A stretch of DNA of 64,000 bases. Source: Arthrobacter sp. RIT-PI-e. GTDB taxonomy: Bacteria; Actinomycetota; Actinomycetes; Actinomycetales; Micrococcaceae. The notes under the pieces were generated by a model. That model did no database searches and was not told the DNA's origin. It was given only the letters and a program-made list of their open reading frames with translations. Position 1 is the first letter of the stretch, and every line of letters starts with the position of its first letter. The stretch is from contig NZ_LGIU01000085.1 of the NCBI RefSeq assembly GCF_001187915.1, positions 62,001 to 126,000 on the forward strand, in the 5' to 3' direction. Shown piece after piece: positions 1 through 9,412 of this stretch. Position numbers and translations under genes: made by a program.

Positions 1-473
1 TGGCGGCGACCTTCCTCGGTATCTGGCTCCTCGGCAAGGTGGGCCGCAGGCCCATGCTCATGGTGGGCCAGATGGGAACCACGGCGGCGCTCCTCGCGAT
101 CGGGATCGTATCCCTGGTCCTGCCCGAGGGCACCACCCGCGGGTTCGTGATCCTCGCGTTCACGGTGACGTTCCTCGCATTCCAGCAGGGTGCCATCTCC
201 CCGGTGACGTGGCTGATGCTCTCGGAGATCTTCCCCCTGAGGATCCGCGGGCTGGGGATGGGCCTCTCGGTGTTCGTGCTGTGGATGGTGAACTTCATGG
301 TGAGCTTCAGCTTCCCGATCCTCGTGGACGCCATCTCGATCTCGAACACCTTCTTCGTGTTCGTGGTCCTCGGCATCGGCGCGATCCTCTTCGCCTACAG
401 GTTCATCCCCGAGACCCGCGGCAAGAGCCTCGAGGAGCTCGAACAGGAGTTCAAGGGCGAGACCACCGGCTGA
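1..473 (+). CDS. MFS sugar porter, C-terminal part (truncated by window start)
   Basis: The reading frame is open from base 3 and the gene begins before the window. The visible 156 residues are the C-terminal half of a major facilitator sugar porter: the loop motif GRRP, several hydrophobic helices, the segment IFPLRIRGLGMGLS, and the terminal signature PETRGKSLEELE, which is diagnostic of the sugar porter family. It would import a sugar or polyol by proton symport in the cytoplasmic membrane. The substrate cannot be read from this part; the neighbouring decayed GntR regulator and second porter fragment suggest a carbohydrate locus. No frame break is visible in the part present. Confidence 0.9.
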   Translation, partial: AATFLGIWLLGKVGRRPMLMVGQMGTTAALLAIGIVSLVLPEGTTRGFVILAFTVTFLAFQQGAISPVTWLMLSEIFPLRIRGLGMGLSVFVLWMVNFMVSFSFPILVDAISISNTFFVFVVLGIGAILFAYRFIPETRGKSLEELEQEFKGETTG

Positions 474-985
474 CGTCGGAGTGGCAGCGGGCCATGAATC
501 TCCGGTCACCCGGGGAGTGGTGCCCGCCGTCGTCCACGACTGTGCGGCCCATGGTGACGAGCGCGGAACTCCTCGGGACCCCCGGTAGAGCGGACTCGTA
601 CCCGTCGCAGATCCGGGTACCGATGCTGCCGTGCCGGCCGGAGGTTGACCCCGGCAGTGCGGAGGACCTTGTCCGGCTCGTGCCCCCTGAGCATCTTCTC
701 GTCCAGCTCGGCGACGTCGTCGCGTACCCGGTTCTCGATGAGCGCCGGCGGGTTGCCGTCGACCCTGCGCAACCGCACGATGCTGTAGGTGCGCTCGCCG
801 ACGGGCAGTCCGAACCCCCGTGGACCGCCTCGTCGGCGAGGACGTGCGCGAGGGACAGTATTCGTTCTCGATCCGGCGCCCGGTGCGAACCTGCCGGTAT
901 GGATCGCCGCCTCGGTGCCCTGCACCATCTGGTGGTAGAGCGGGACGGTGATGCGGCAGACCTCTTCGGGCACCCCGTGCTGCCG
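454..985 (-). pseudogene. Decayed GntR/UTRA transcriptional regulator
   Basis: No single minus-strand frame carries this gene, but its pieces read in order across frames. At about 930-965 is TVPLYHQMVQGTEAAIHTGRFAPG, the usual N-terminal helix of GntR winged-helix proteins, given here as its key words LYHQ, AAIHTGR and APG. A neighbouring frame then gives ERILSLAHVLADE. Next comes LPVGERTYSIVRLR with ALIENRV and VLRTAGVNLRPARQ, which resembles a UTRA effector domain. A third frame carries TVVDDGGHHSPGDRRFMAR near the end. Most of the DNA-recognition wing is missing, so both an internal deletion and frameshifts are implied. It lies between two sugar porter sequences and may once have regulated them. 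The family call is inferred from motif order, not from an intact protein. Confidence 0.6.
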
Positions 986-1003
986 ATGGTATGAAGTGCT
1001 GAC

Positions 1004-1453
1004 GTGTGGTTCGGGGCATTCACAGCGATCGCAGTGCGCCCAACCACCGGTGACACTCCAGTGGTCCGATCCGTCGTCCAGCAGGCCTCCATGGTGATCT
1101 CGCTCCTGTTCCGCGGAGCGGCACCCGGCACCCTTACCGGTGGAGGGCCCACCAACTGCATCGGTCGTCGCTCCACGGGCCCGATCTGCGCCGTCCTCCT
1201 CCCGATGGCCATCCGCGGTTTCGCCATGGGCCTCGCGGTTTTCTCGCCCTGGACCGTCAAGGCCGCCATGTCCCTCCTGTTCCCGATCCTCAACGACGCC
1301 CTCGGCTCCACGGGGACGTTCGGCCTGTTCGTCGCGGTGAACATCGTGTCCTTCCTGTTCGTCCGCAAGTTCGTGCCGGAGACCAAGGGTCTGTCCCTCG
1401 AGGAGCTCGAGGCCCGGTTCCGCACCGAGGGTGAGGCAGCGCGGGTAGCGTGA
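1004..1453 (+). pseudogene. Remnant of a second MFS sugar porter
   Basis: From about base 1170 this frame matches the C-terminal part of the porter at the window start: PMAIRGFAMGLAVF, then FPILND, and the end signature PETKGLSLEELE. Upstream of that the translation is not porter-like and the first ten transmembrane helices are absent. The open stretch of 149 codons is therefore a truncated remnant. It could be a tandem duplicate of the first porter or an older paralogue that lost its 5' part together with the regulator now decayed at 454-985. A rho-independent terminator still follows the stop codon. Confidence 0.7.
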
Positions 1454-1477
1454 CCCGGAAGGGTCCGAGGCGGTAGA

Positions 1478-1514
1478 AAGAGTGGTCGGCCCTTCTGGGG
1501 GGCCGGCCACTCTT
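1478..1514. terminator. Terminator after the porter remnant
   Basis: AAGAGTGGTCGGCC pairs with GGCCGGCCACTCTT (one T-G wobble) around a short loop, 25 bases after the TGA at 1453. It separates the porter remnant from the GNAT gene. Confidence 0.75.
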
Positions 1515-1586
1515 CCCGTCTCTGCACCTCCGCGCCCATGCACGGGGAGGTGCAGGCCCTGCTTCCGACCCTCGAGGACGTTCCCC

Positions 1587-2045
1587 ATGCACCTGACGCT
1601 CGACCCCGTCCCCTTCTCCGCCCCGGACGCCGAGCTGCTCCGGGACGCGCAGCAGGCCGAGCTGCACGTCCGCTACGGCAGCGGGGACCACGAACCCGGT
1701 GAACCTCCCACCGCGGACAACGTCCCGTTCTTCCTGGTGGCGCGCACATCGGACGGCACCGCCGTCGGTTGCGGGGGGTTGCGTCCCCTGCCCGACGGCG
1801 GCCTCGAGGTGAAGCGGATGTACGTGGTGCCGGAGCTGCGCGGACGCGGGATCGCCACCGCGATCCTCCGGCGCATCGAGCGGGAGGCGCTGGCGTCGGG
1901 GTGCAGCGAACTGCTGCTCGAGACGGGGACCGAGCAGCCGGACGCCATGCGCTTCTACGAACGGGAGGGCTACCACCGCATCCCCGCCTTCGGTGCCTAC
2001 GCGGGCGAGGAGCACTCGGTCTGCTACGCGCGGCGCCTGGACTGA
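1587..2045 (+). CDS. GNAT family N-acetyltransferase
   Basis: A 152-residue cytoplasmic enzyme of the Gcn5-related acetyltransferase fold, which moves the acetyl group of acetyl-CoA to an amine. The acetyl-CoA binding motif A is clear: VKRMYVVPELRGRGIATAIL, with the R/Q-x-x-G-x-G/A loop as RGRGIA. The later motif is MRFYEREGYHRI. The start at 1587 is chosen because GAGGACG lies about ten bases upstream and the family fold begins here; the longer open frame from 1482 runs through the terminator. It stands alone between a terminator and a convergent ROK regulator. The substrate is not predictable. Confidence 0.88.
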   Translation: MHLTLDPVPFSAPDAELLRDAQQAELHVRYGSGDHEPGEPPTADNVPFFLVARTSDGTAVGCGGLRPLPDGGLEVKRMYVVPELRGRGIATAILRRIEREALASGCSELLLETGTEQPDAMRFYEREGYHRIPAFGAYAGEEHSVCYARRLD

Positions 2046-2073
2046 GCGCCGGTGCCCGGTCCCTGCCGACGGG

Positions 2074-3360
2074 TCAGGCGAAGGACACCGAGCGCAGGGT
2101 CCGGGGGGACAGCCGGTCCTGGAGCACCAGGGTGGCGGCGCCGAGCGCCGCGGCGTCGTTGCCGTTGACGGAGAGCCTGACCTCCACCGGGTGGATGGCC
2201 CGCGCCATGGCGCGGCGGGAGAGCGCCTCGGAGATGATCTCCACGTAGAAGCTCCCGCTCGTGGAGAAGGCGCTGCCCGCGAGGACCACGAGCTGCAGGT
2301 CGAGGAGGTTCACCATGGAGATCACCGCGCTCGCCACATACTCGGCGGATTCCCGGACGAGGTGCACGGCGACGGGGTCGCCGGCAGCAGCGGCCACCCC
2401 CACCGCGGCGAAGTCCTCGGAGACCACGCCGGTCAAGGGGATCGTGAGCTCACCACGATCCACCGCCTCGGCTGCGCGGGTCACCACCACCCGGGGGCTC
2501 GCGTAGAGCTCGAGGCAGCCGATGTTGCCGCAGGGGCAGGGCAGCCCCCTGGCATCCACGGTGACGTGGCCGATCTCGCCGACGTTCGAGCTGACACCCT
2601 GGTAGATCGTGCCGTCCATGACGATCCCCGAACCGATGCCCGAGCCCATGTACACCGAGGCGTAGTTCGCGTAGCCCTCGGTGGCCCCGAGCCAGTACTC
2701 GCCGATCGCCGCGGCCGTGGCGTCGTTGTCGAACTCGCAGTGCAGGCCGGTGGTGGAGGCCAGTGCCCGGCGGATCGGGAAGTCGTTCCACGCGGCCAGG
2801 GACGGTGCGTTGCGGACCGTCCCGGTGGTGCGGTCCAGCGGACCCGGGGTGGCGATCCCCATCCCGACGATCCCGGTGCGGTCCACCCCGGACCCCTCGA
2901 TCAGCGCCTCGATGTCGCGCGTCATCCGGCTGACCACGGTGAGCGGTGAGGTGTCCCCGGGGCCGTCGACGCGTCGCCGGGCGACCACGCGCCCGGCCAG
3001 GTCCGCGATGATGTACGTGATGTAGTCCTGTCCCAGGTGTACCCCCACGCCGAGCCTCGCGGCGGGGTTGAGTTCGAGGAACATGCGCGGCTTGCCGCCC
3101 GTGGAGACACCGCGACCCGACTCCACCACGATGTCCTCGGTCAGCAGTGCACGGACGAGCGTCGAGATGGTGGCCTGGGTCAGGCCCGTCCGTTCGGCGA
3201 GCTCCACCCGGCTGATGGGTCCGTTGGAGCGGATCAGGTCGATGACCCTGCCCCTGGAGGATTCCCGGCGACGGATCTTCTCGACGGCGTTCGACGACGC
3301 CGCCACCTTCGCCGGGACGGTGGTCACGGTGCCCGACGGCGGGCTCGACGCCGCGGTCAT
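2074..3360 (-). CDS. ROK family transcriptional regulator
   Basis: A 428-residue regulator of the NagC/Mlc/XylR type. Residues about 35-95 form a winged helix (NGPISRVELAERTGLTQATIS, key words VELAERTG and TQATIS). The rest is a ROK sugar-kinase-like fold with the zinc motif CPCGNIGCLE. Such proteins release DNA on binding a sugar or sugar phosphate. The kinase-type phosphate loop is altered (LGVGVHLGQDY), so catalysis is unlikely. It is divergent from the ABC importer operon starting at 3860, with a promoter-like region between them, so it is the natural candidate regulator of that operon. The inducer, probably a mannoside or mannose derivative, is inferred from context only. Confidence 0.88.
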   Translation of the reverse strand: MTAASSPPSGTVTTVPAKVAASSNAVEKIRRRESSRGRVIDLIRSNGPISRVELAERTGLTQATISTLVRALLTEDIVVESGRGVSTGGKPRMFLELNPAARLGVGVHLGQDYITYIIADLAGRVVARRRVDGPGDTSPLTVVSRMTRDIEALIEGSGVDRTGIVGMGIATPGPLDRTTGTVRNAPSLAAWNDFPIRRALASTTGLHCEFDNDATAAAIGEYWLGATEGYANYASVYMGSGIGSGIVMDGTIYQGVSSNVGEIGHVTVDARGLPCPCGNIGCLELYASPRVVVTRAAEAVDRGELTIPLTGVVSEDFAAVGVAAAAGDPVAVHLVRESAEYVASAVISMVNLLDLQLVVLAGSAFSTSGSFYVEIISEALSRRAMARAIHPVEVRLSVNGNDAAALGAATLVLQDRLSPRTLRSVSFA

Positions 3361-3859
3361 GGCCGGGTCACCGCGCTGACCCGTGTGCTGCCGTGCTCGC
3401 GGACGTCTCCGTGTCCCGGGATCGGAGGATCCCCGCGCCGGCCGCAGCCGGCGACACCGTCACCGGAGGGGGCCACGCATCCCTGCAGTTCCATGTCCAC
3501 TTCTTCCCTCGAGCGACGCCCCCACTGGATCAAACTACGGGCAAGGACGGCCGCAGCGGCAATCGTGAGGTCCGCCTCCCGTCCCATGACGGACCGGACC
3601 GCAGCCCCCGGATGGCAGAGGCGGAGGGCGCGACGACGCCGACCGCGGTGGGGTTCCTTCCCGGACGGCCGGTACGGCTCATCGGCGCACGATGTGGTTC
3701 TCCTTCCCCGGCAGTACGGCCGGGTACCACCATGAGACGTACATCACGAAGTTACTTGACTCAGATAATAAAGTGGCCTAAGAAAGTAGTCAACGATTCG
3801 GCCACGGGTGGCGGAACTGCTCGGCGGCACCGTGGCCGCCCCAGATGAAAGGTACAAAG
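3361..3859. other. Divergent intergenic region between regulator and importer
   Basis: About 500 bases without a convincing gene. The first 350 bases are GC-rich with no conserved reading frame seen. The last 120 bases are much richer in A and T and hold the promoter-like element listed separately. ACTT and AAGT flank the interval 3754-3774 and could be half-sites for the ROK protein, but this is only a suggestion. Confidence 0.5.
3756..3784 (+). promoter_or_regulatory. Likely promoter of the glycoside importer operon
   Basis: TTGACT at 3756-3761, a 17-base spacer, and TAAGAA at 3779-3784. The -35 is near consensus and the -10 weak, as expected for a regulated promoter. It sits in the only AT-rich stretch of the area, about 75 bases before the binding protein start. 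Confidence 0.5.
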
Positions 3860-5560
3860 ATGTCCTCAATGTCCTCTGGCTCGAAGCGACTCGGTCTGGC
3901 AGCCGCAGCAATGCTGAGCATTGCCACCCTCACCCTCACCGGCTGCGCCGGCGGAGGGGGAGCATCCAACGAAGGTGATGGTTCGGAGTCCACGTCCGTG
4001 ACCGTCTTCAACGGCGCCACCGGCACCATCGCGGAGAACTTCAATCCCTTCTCCTCCACCGCGCTCCAGCCCACGCTCGGGGTGATCTTCGAATCGCTGT
4101 TCTGGTACAACGCCGCGTCCGACGAACCACCCACACCCTTGCTCGCCGAATCCTTCGAATGGAACGAGGGCGGCACGGAGCTCACCATCACCACGCGCGA
4201 GGGTGTCCAGTGGTCCGACGGCGAACCCTTCACCGCGAACGACGTCGCCTTCACCTTCAACCTCGTGAACGAGACGCCCGAGCTGAACACCACCGGTCTC
4301 GCGGCGACCGCCGAGGCCACGGACGACACCACCGTGGTGCTGACCTTCGAGGAGAACTCCTTCATGCAGGAGCCGAGCGTGCTCGGTAACCGCGGGATCG
4401 TCCCGGAGCACATCTGGCAGGACGTCGCCGATCCCATCACCGAGATCAACTCCAATCCCGTGGGGACGGGGCCGTTCAAGGTGAGCACCTTCTCCGCCCA
4501 GAGTTACCTGCTCGAGAAGAACGATCTCTACTGGGAGGAGGGTAAGCCCGCCATCGACGAGGTCCGCTACATCTCGCTCGACTCCGCTGACGCGGCAACC
4601 GGTGCACTCCTGGCCGGCGACGTCGACTGGATGAGTTCCTTCCTGCCGGGACTCGAGCAGATCCTTGCCGACAACGAGACCCTCTCCTACGTCAACACCC
4701 CGGCTCTGACGGCGTCGATCTTCACCTGTTCCAACGAGGAACTCGGCTGCGAGGGTCCGCAGACGGACCCGGCCGTACGTCAGGCCATCTACCAGGGCAT
4801 CGATCGGGAGCAGCTCAATGCCCTCGCCGGTGGTGGTTTCGCAGGAACCGCGTCCCCCACCCTGGTGCTGCCGGAGCGCGACTCCGAGTGGATCGTCGAC
4901 CCCGAGAACAGCGAGACGCCGACGAACGCCAATGTGGAGGAGGCCAGCAGGATCCTCGAGGAGGCCGGATGGGTGGAGGGCAGCGACGGCATCCGCGAGA
5001 AGGACGGCGAGCGCCTCTCACTCGGCATCCAGACCGTCACCGGCTACAGCGACTTCATCTCGCTCAATGACGCGATGTCCCAGCAACTGCGCGAGGTGGG
5101 TATCGAGCTCAACCCCACGGCGATCACCTACAACGAGTGGATCAACAACCTGAATATCGGTCAGTTCCAACTGACCCTGGAATCCATCGGACTCCAGCCT
5201 TCGAACAACCCGTACTACTCCTACGAGAAGTGGTACAACTCCGAGAACACCACACCGGTGGGGGAGTCCGCGCTGAACAACAACACGGGTCGATACAGCA
5301 ACCCCGTGGTGGACGAGGCACTGGCGGTGGCTCGGGCCACCAATGACGAGGACGTGCAGAAGGAGCAGTACGGCATCATCCAGGACGAGATCGTCGAGGA
5401 CATGCCGTACATCCCGATCTACATCAACTCACTGTTGACGGAATTCAACACCGCACGAGCCACCGGATGGCCCACCAACGAGGATCCCTACGCTCTCGCG
5501 GCGACCTGGAAGAGCTGGGACAACGGCATCGTATTGAAGAACATCACGCCTGCCGAGTAG
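3860..5560 (+). CDS. ABC transporter substrate-binding lipoprotein, family 5 (Dpp/Opp type)
   Basis: A 566-residue extracytoplasmic binding protein. The N-terminus is a lipoprotein signal: positively charged SKR, a hydrophobic stretch, then lipobox LTGC with the lipidated Cys at residue 29, followed by a Gly/Ser-rich linker. Family 5 features follow: the N-terminal IAENFNPF segment, GVQWSDGEPFTANDVAFT, and VGTGPFKV. The ATG at 3860 has AAAGG seven bases upstream; an in-frame ATG at 3845 overlaps that ribosome site and is less likely. Family 5 proteins bind peptides but also cello- and manno-oligosaccharides. Location in one operon with a beta-mannosidase favours a glycoside ligand here, which is an inference. 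Confidence 0.92.
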   Translation: MSSMSSGSKRLGLAAAAMLSIATLTLTGCAGGGGASNEGDGSESTSVTVFNGATGTIAENFNPFSSTALQPTLGVIFESLFWYNAASDEPPTPLLAESFEWNEGGTELTITTREGVQWSDGEPFTANDVAFTFNLVNETPELNTTGLAATAEATDDTTVVLTFEENSFMQEPSVLGNRGIVPEHIWQDVADPITEINSNPVGTGPFKVSTFSAQSYLLEKNDLYWEEGKPAIDEVRYISLDSADAATGALLAGDVDWMSSFLPGLEQILADNETLSYVNTPALTASIFTCSNEELGCEGPQTDPAVRQAIYQGIDREQLNALAGGGFAGTASPTLVLPERDSEWIVDPENSETPTNANVEEASRILEEAGWVEGSDGIREKDGERLSLGIQTVTGYSDFISLNDAMSQQLREVGIELNPTAITYNEWINNLNIGQFQLTLESIGLQPSNNPYYSYEKWYNSENTTPVGESALNNNTGRYSNPVVDEALAVARATNDEDVQKEQYGIIQDEIVEDMPYIPIYINSLLTEFNTARATGWPTNEDPYALAATWKSWDNGIVLKNITPAE

Positions 5561-5657
5561 CACTCGTCCCCCTCGGGGGTCGGTGGGACGGGAACCTCCG
5601 ACAGGTTGCCGTCCCTCCTGGCCTTTTACCTCGACCAGCCGTGGAAGGTACGGTCCC

Positions 5658-6647
5658 ATGAAATACATCCTCCAGAAGCTAGGCTTCTACCTCGTCGCGT
5701 TCTGGGCCGCGTTGACGGTCAACTTCTTCCTTCCCCGGCTCCTGCCGGGCAATCCGGTAGACATCATGCTCTCTCGGCTGGCGCAACGCGGTCCCGTCTC
5801 GCCCGAAGCCCGCGAGGCCGTGGAACTCATGCTGGGCACCAATACGGATGCGCCCCTGGTGGTGCAGTACTGGCAGTACCTCGGGAAGCTCTTCTCCTTC
5901 GACCTCGGTACCTCGGTGGCCTACTTCCCGGCCTCGGTCACGGACATCATCGGCCAGACCCTTCCCTGGACCATCGGCCTGATCGGGATTGCCACCGTGA
6001 TCTCCTTCGTGATCGGTGTGACCCTCGGGACGCTCGCGGGCTGGAAGCGCGGGTCCTGGCTGGACAACCTCATCCCGGTCACCACCATGCTGCAGTCCGT
6101 CCCCTACTTCTGGCTCGCGCTCATCCTGCTGTTCGTGCTGGGTGGCATGTGGCAGATCTTCCCGATCAACGGCGGGGACAACGTCTACGAGACGAACCCC
6201 GGCTGGGGCTGGGACTTCATCGGCAGCGTCATCTACTACGGGACGCTCCCGGCATTGACCATCGTGATCTCCTCGGTGGGCGGGTGGATGCTCGGCATGC
6301 GCAACATGATGGTGTCCACCCTTTCGGACGACTACATCCTGACTGCTGAGGCCAAGGGCCTGCGGCCCATGCGCATCATGACCACCTACGCGGCGCGGAA
6401 CGCGGTGCTGCCGTCCGTGGCGGGATTCGCCATCTCGCTCGGTTTCGTGGTTGCCGGATCGATCGTCACGGAGGCTGTCTTCTCCTATCCCGGCATCGGA
6501 TCCGCCCTGCTCAATGCGGTGGGTAACAACGACTATTCGCTGATGCAGGGGCTCTTCCTCGTGATCACCCTGTCCGTCCTCGGGGCGAATCTGCTCGTGG
6601 ACCTCCTCTACTCGTTCATCGATCCCCGTACCCGGGCCCGAAGCTAG
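5658..6647 (+). CDS. ABC transporter permease (DppB type)
   Basis: A 329-residue integral membrane protein of the binding-protein-dependent permease family. It has the N-terminal helix typical of DppB proteins (LQKLGFYLVAFWAALTVNFF, key words FYLVAFWAA and FFLPRLLPGNP), about six helices, and the EAA loop near residue 235 (LTAEAKGLRPMRI). It pairs with the next gene to form the channel. ATG 5658 has AAGG upstream; an earlier ATG at 5583 would add 25 non-family residues. It follows the binding protein after about 97 bases. Confidence 0.92.
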   Translation: MKYILQKLGFYLVAFWAALTVNFFLPRLLPGNPVDIMLSRLAQRGPVSPEAREAVELMLGTNTDAPLVVQYWQYLGKLFSFDLGTSVAYFPASVTDIIGQTLPWTIGLIGIATVISFVIGVTLGTLAGWKRGSWLDNLIPVTTMLQSVPYFWLALILLFVLGGMWQIFPINGGDNVYETNPGWGWDFIGSVIYYGTLPALTIVISSVGGWMLGMRNMMVSTLSDDYILTAEAKGLRPMRIMTTYAARNAVLPSVAGFAISLGFVVAGSIVTEAVFSYPGIGSALLNAVGNNDYSLMQGLFLVITLSVLGANLLVDLLYSFIDPRTRARS

Positions 6648-6655
6648 GATCCGCC

Positions 6656-7612
6656 ATGACCGCGACAACCCAGGATCCAGGCGTCGCCGCCGCGAGCGCA
6701 CGATCCTCCCGACCGAAACGCGCTCTGCCACCTCTGACGCCGAAGCTCCTGATCGGCCTCGTCATCGCCGGCAGCATCATCCTCTTCGGGATCCTCGGCC
6801 CTTTTTTCGTAGGCGACCCGCGTGCTGTCAACAACGTAGGACTTGCAGGACCGGCGGAGGGCTATCTCCTCGGCACCACGCAGACCGGACAGGACGTCTT
6901 CGCGCAACTCGCCTATGCGACACGGGGATCTCTGACCGTGGGACTGATCGTCGGTGTGCTCACCCTGTTCCTCTCGGCCTTCTTCGGGATCGTCGGCGCC
7001 TACTTCGGTGGCTGGCTGGACGAGTCGTTCTCCCTGTTCAGCAATGTGATGCTGGTGATCCCGGGACTGCCCCTGGTCATCATCATCTCCAGCTACGTCC
7101 CCGAGAAGAGCCTGCTCCTGGTCGCCGTGGTCCTCAGTATCACGGGATGGGCAGGCTCCGCCCGCGTGCTGCGCGGCTTCACACTCAGTGTGAGGAACCG
7201 GGACTACGTAGCCGCAGCGCGGGTGTCCGGTGAGAGACCGCTGCGGATCCTCGGTGTCGAGATCCTGCCTAACCTGGTTCCCCTGCTCGCCTCCCAAGTG
7301 GTGTTCGCTGTGATCTTCGCCATCCTGGGCGAAGCAGGGCTGTCCTTCCTCGGACTCGGCGCCGCCGATTCGTTCACCTGGGGCACCATGCTCTACTTCG
7401 CGCAGAACGGCCTGGCACTCCGGCTCGGCGCGTGGTGGTGGTTCGTGCCGCCGGGACTACTGATCGCCCTGTTCGGTGCGGCTCTCGCCCTGATCAACTT
7501 CTCGATCGACGAGATCATCAACCCGAGGCTGCGCTCACAGACGCGAGCCTCGCGGAAGACCTGGAAGATCTCCAAGTCCGAGCTGCACGCCGCCAAGGAG
7601 AGTGTCCTGTGA
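6656..7612 (+). CDS. ABC transporter permease (DppC type)
   Basis: A 318-residue membrane protein, second half of the channel. After a cytoplasmic N-terminus of about 30 residues comes the first helix, then LLGTTQTGQDVFAQL, the conserved DppC segment, and the EAA loop YVAAARVSGERPLRIL that contacts the ATPases. It starts eight bases after the preceding permease stop and its stop overlaps the next gene's GTG by four bases, so translation is coupled. Confidence 0.92.
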   Translation: MTATTQDPGVAAASARSSRPKRALPPLTPKLLIGLVIAGSIILFGILGPFFVGDPRAVNNVGLAGPAEGYLLGTTQTGQDVFAQLAYATRGSLTVGLIVGVLTLFLSAFFGIVGAYFGGWLDESFSLFSNVMLVIPGLPLVIIISSYVPEKSLLLVAVVLSITGWAGSARVLRGFTLSVRNRDYVAAARVSGERPLRILGVEILPNLVPLLASQVVFAVIFAILGEAGLSFLGLGAADSFTWGTMLYFAQNGLALRLGAWWWFVPPGLLIALFGAALALINFSIDEIINPRLRSQTRASRKTWKISKSELHAAKESVL

Positions 7613-8571
7613 CCACCAAGAACCAAGGAGCCCATGCGGCGAGCATCACCGATCTCGGTGAGCGGGGCGCCGCGGACCGCAGGGAACGGCGTGAGCTGCG
7701 CGCCGCGCAGAGCCAGGATCATCCCGTCCTCACCATCGACGACTTCAGCGTCGAGTACAAGGGCGATCGCGTGGTGCAGGCGGTGAAGAACGTGACCCTG
7801 ACCCTCGGCCGCGGGGAGATCCTCGGGCTCGCGGGGGAGAGCGGCTGCGGGAAGTCCACCCTCGCATACGGCATCAACCGGCTCCTGAAGCCACCGGCGG
7901 TGATCACCGGCGGCAGCGCGCACTTCCACTCCCGCGAGGGCTACGCCATCGACCTCAGCGAGCTCAGCGGGGAGGAGCTGCGGGCGTTCCGCTGGGACAA
8001 GATCGCCATGGTGTTCCAGGGCGCCATGAACTCGCTGAACCCGGTGATCTCCATCCGGCGGCAGATGGAGGACATCTTCTCCACGCACCGCCCGGACCTC
8101 TCGAAGAAAGAGCGCCGTACCAGGTGCGGGGATCTCCTCGAACGTGTCGGCGTGGATCGTGGACGCCTGAGCTCCTATCCGCACGAACTCTCCGGAGGCA
8201 TGCGTCAGCGGGTCATGATCGCGATGGCCATGGCGCTGGACCCGCAGGTGATGATCATGGACGAACCCACCACTGCGCTCGACGTCGTGGTGCAGCGGGA
8301 GATCCTGCGCGAGATCACCCGCCTGCGGGAGGATCTCGGTTTCGCCGTCATCTTCATCACGCACGATCTCCCGCTGCTGCTCGAGATCAGTGACCGTATC
8401 GCCGTCATGCGCGCCGGGGAGATCGTGGAACTCGGCGATGCCGTCGAGCTCTACACGAACCCCCAGCACGAGTACACCAGGAAGCTCCTCGCCTCCTTCC
8501 CCAGTCTCACCGGGGAGCGCGGGGACTTCATCCGCGGAGGATCCCGGCACCAGGACGGAGGGCAGGCATGA
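7609..8571 (+). CDS. ABC transporter ATPase (DppD type)
   Basis: A 320-residue nucleotide-binding protein. Walker A is GESGCGKST, the signature is LSGGMRQRV, Walker B is VMIMDEPTTALD, and the switch histidine lies in FITHDL. The GTG at 7609 overlaps the previous stop (GTGA), giving MTTKNQG as the N-terminus; a longer open frame upstream lies inside the permease gene. The N-terminal 45 residues are charged and longer than usual for the family. It should pair with the following ATPase. Confidence 0.92.
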   Translation: MTTKNQGAHAASITDLGERGAADRRERRELRAAQSQDHPVLTIDDFSVEYKGDRVVQAVKNVTLTLGRGEILGLAGESGCGKSTLAYGINRLLKPPAVITGGSAHFHSREGYAIDLSELSGEELRAFRWDKIAMVFQGAMNSLNPVISIRRQMEDIFSTHRPDLSKKERRTRCGDLLERVGVDRGRLSSYPHELSGGMRQRVMIAMAMALDPQVMIMDEPTTALDVVVQREILREITRLREDLGFAVIFITHDLPLLLEISDRIAVMRAGEIVELGDAVELYTNPQHEYTRKLLASFPSLTGERGDFIRGGSRHQDGGQA

Positions 8572-9359
8572 GCGCACTGGAGGTCAGGGACCTCGTCAAG
8601 GAGTACACTCTCCGGGACGGACGCCGTTCCACCACCCTGAAGGCGGTGAACGAGGTCAGTTTCTCGATCGACAGCGGCCGGACCGTGGCGCTCGTGGGTC
8701 AGAGCGGCAGCGGCAAGTCCACGCTCGCGAAACTGCTCATGCAGCTGGAACGGCCCACCTCGGGCAGCATCCTGCTCGACGGCAAACCTGTCAGCCGCCG
8801 CGGGGCCGGCCTGCGCCGGTATCGCAGCGACGTGCAGATGGTGTTCCAGGATCCCTTCGCCTCCCTGAACCCGTACCACACCATCGAGCACCACATCGGG
8901 CGCCCGCTGATCCTCCACGGCAAGGCCAAGGGCCGCGACGAGGTGCAGGCCGGCGTCGCGAAGCTGCTCGAACGCGTGCGGCTGGACCCCGACATGGCGC
9001 AGCGCAAGCCGCACGAACTCTCAGGCGGCCAGCGTCAGCGCATCGCGATCGCCCGTGCGCTAGCACCGGAGCCGAAGATCCTCGTCGCCGACGAACCGGT
9101 GTCCATGCTCGACGTCTCCATCCGCCTCGGGGTGCTCAACCTGCTCGCCGACCTGCAGCGCGAGGAGAACCTCGGCGTCTTCTACATCACCCACGACCTC
9201 GCGACGGCGCGCCACTTCTCCGACGACATCCTCGTCATGTTCAAGGGCGAGATCGTGGAGCGCGGCCCGGCCGACGACGTGATCCTCGACCCGCAGCACG
9301 AGTACACCCGGCTCCTCGCCGAAGCCGCCCCGAACCCCGAGAAGCGCCTCAGCGCCTGA
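8568..9359 (+). CDS. ABC transporter ATPase (DppF type)
   Basis: A 263-residue ATPase completing the importer. Walker A GQSGSGKST, signature LSGGQRQRIAIARAL, Walker B ILVADEPVSMLD, switch FYITHDL, and the Dpp/Opp-type C-terminal segment DPQHEYTRLL are all present. It overlaps the previous gene by ATGA. The C-terminal extension is short relative to many DppF proteins, but all catalytic motifs are intact. Confidence 0.92.
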   Translation: MSALEVRDLVKEYTLRDGRRSTTLKAVNEVSFSIDSGRTVALVGQSGSGKSTLAKLLMQLERPTSGSILLDGKPVSRRGAGLRRYRSDVQMVFQDPFASLNPYHTIEHHIGRPLILHGKAKGRDEVQAGVAKLLERVRLDPDMAQRKPHELSGGQRQRIAIARALAPEPKILVADEPVSMLDVSIRLGVLNLLADLQREENLGVFYITHDLATARHFSDDILVMFKGEIVERGPADDVILDPQHEYTRLLAEAAPNPEKRLSA

Positions 9360-9412
9360 CCTCGATCCACCGGCGGCCGTGCAGCCACCGACCCATCACC
9401 ACTGGAGTACCC

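Noticed and set aside
3393-3848. 151-residue open frame between the ROK regulator and importer
   Set aside because: No recognisable domain, no ribosome site, and it covers the AT-rich promoter region.
8390-9412. Upstream extension of the beta-mannosidase frame
   Set aside because: The extension overlaps the DppF-type ATPase in another frame and has no GH2 similarity; the enzyme starts at ATG 9413.
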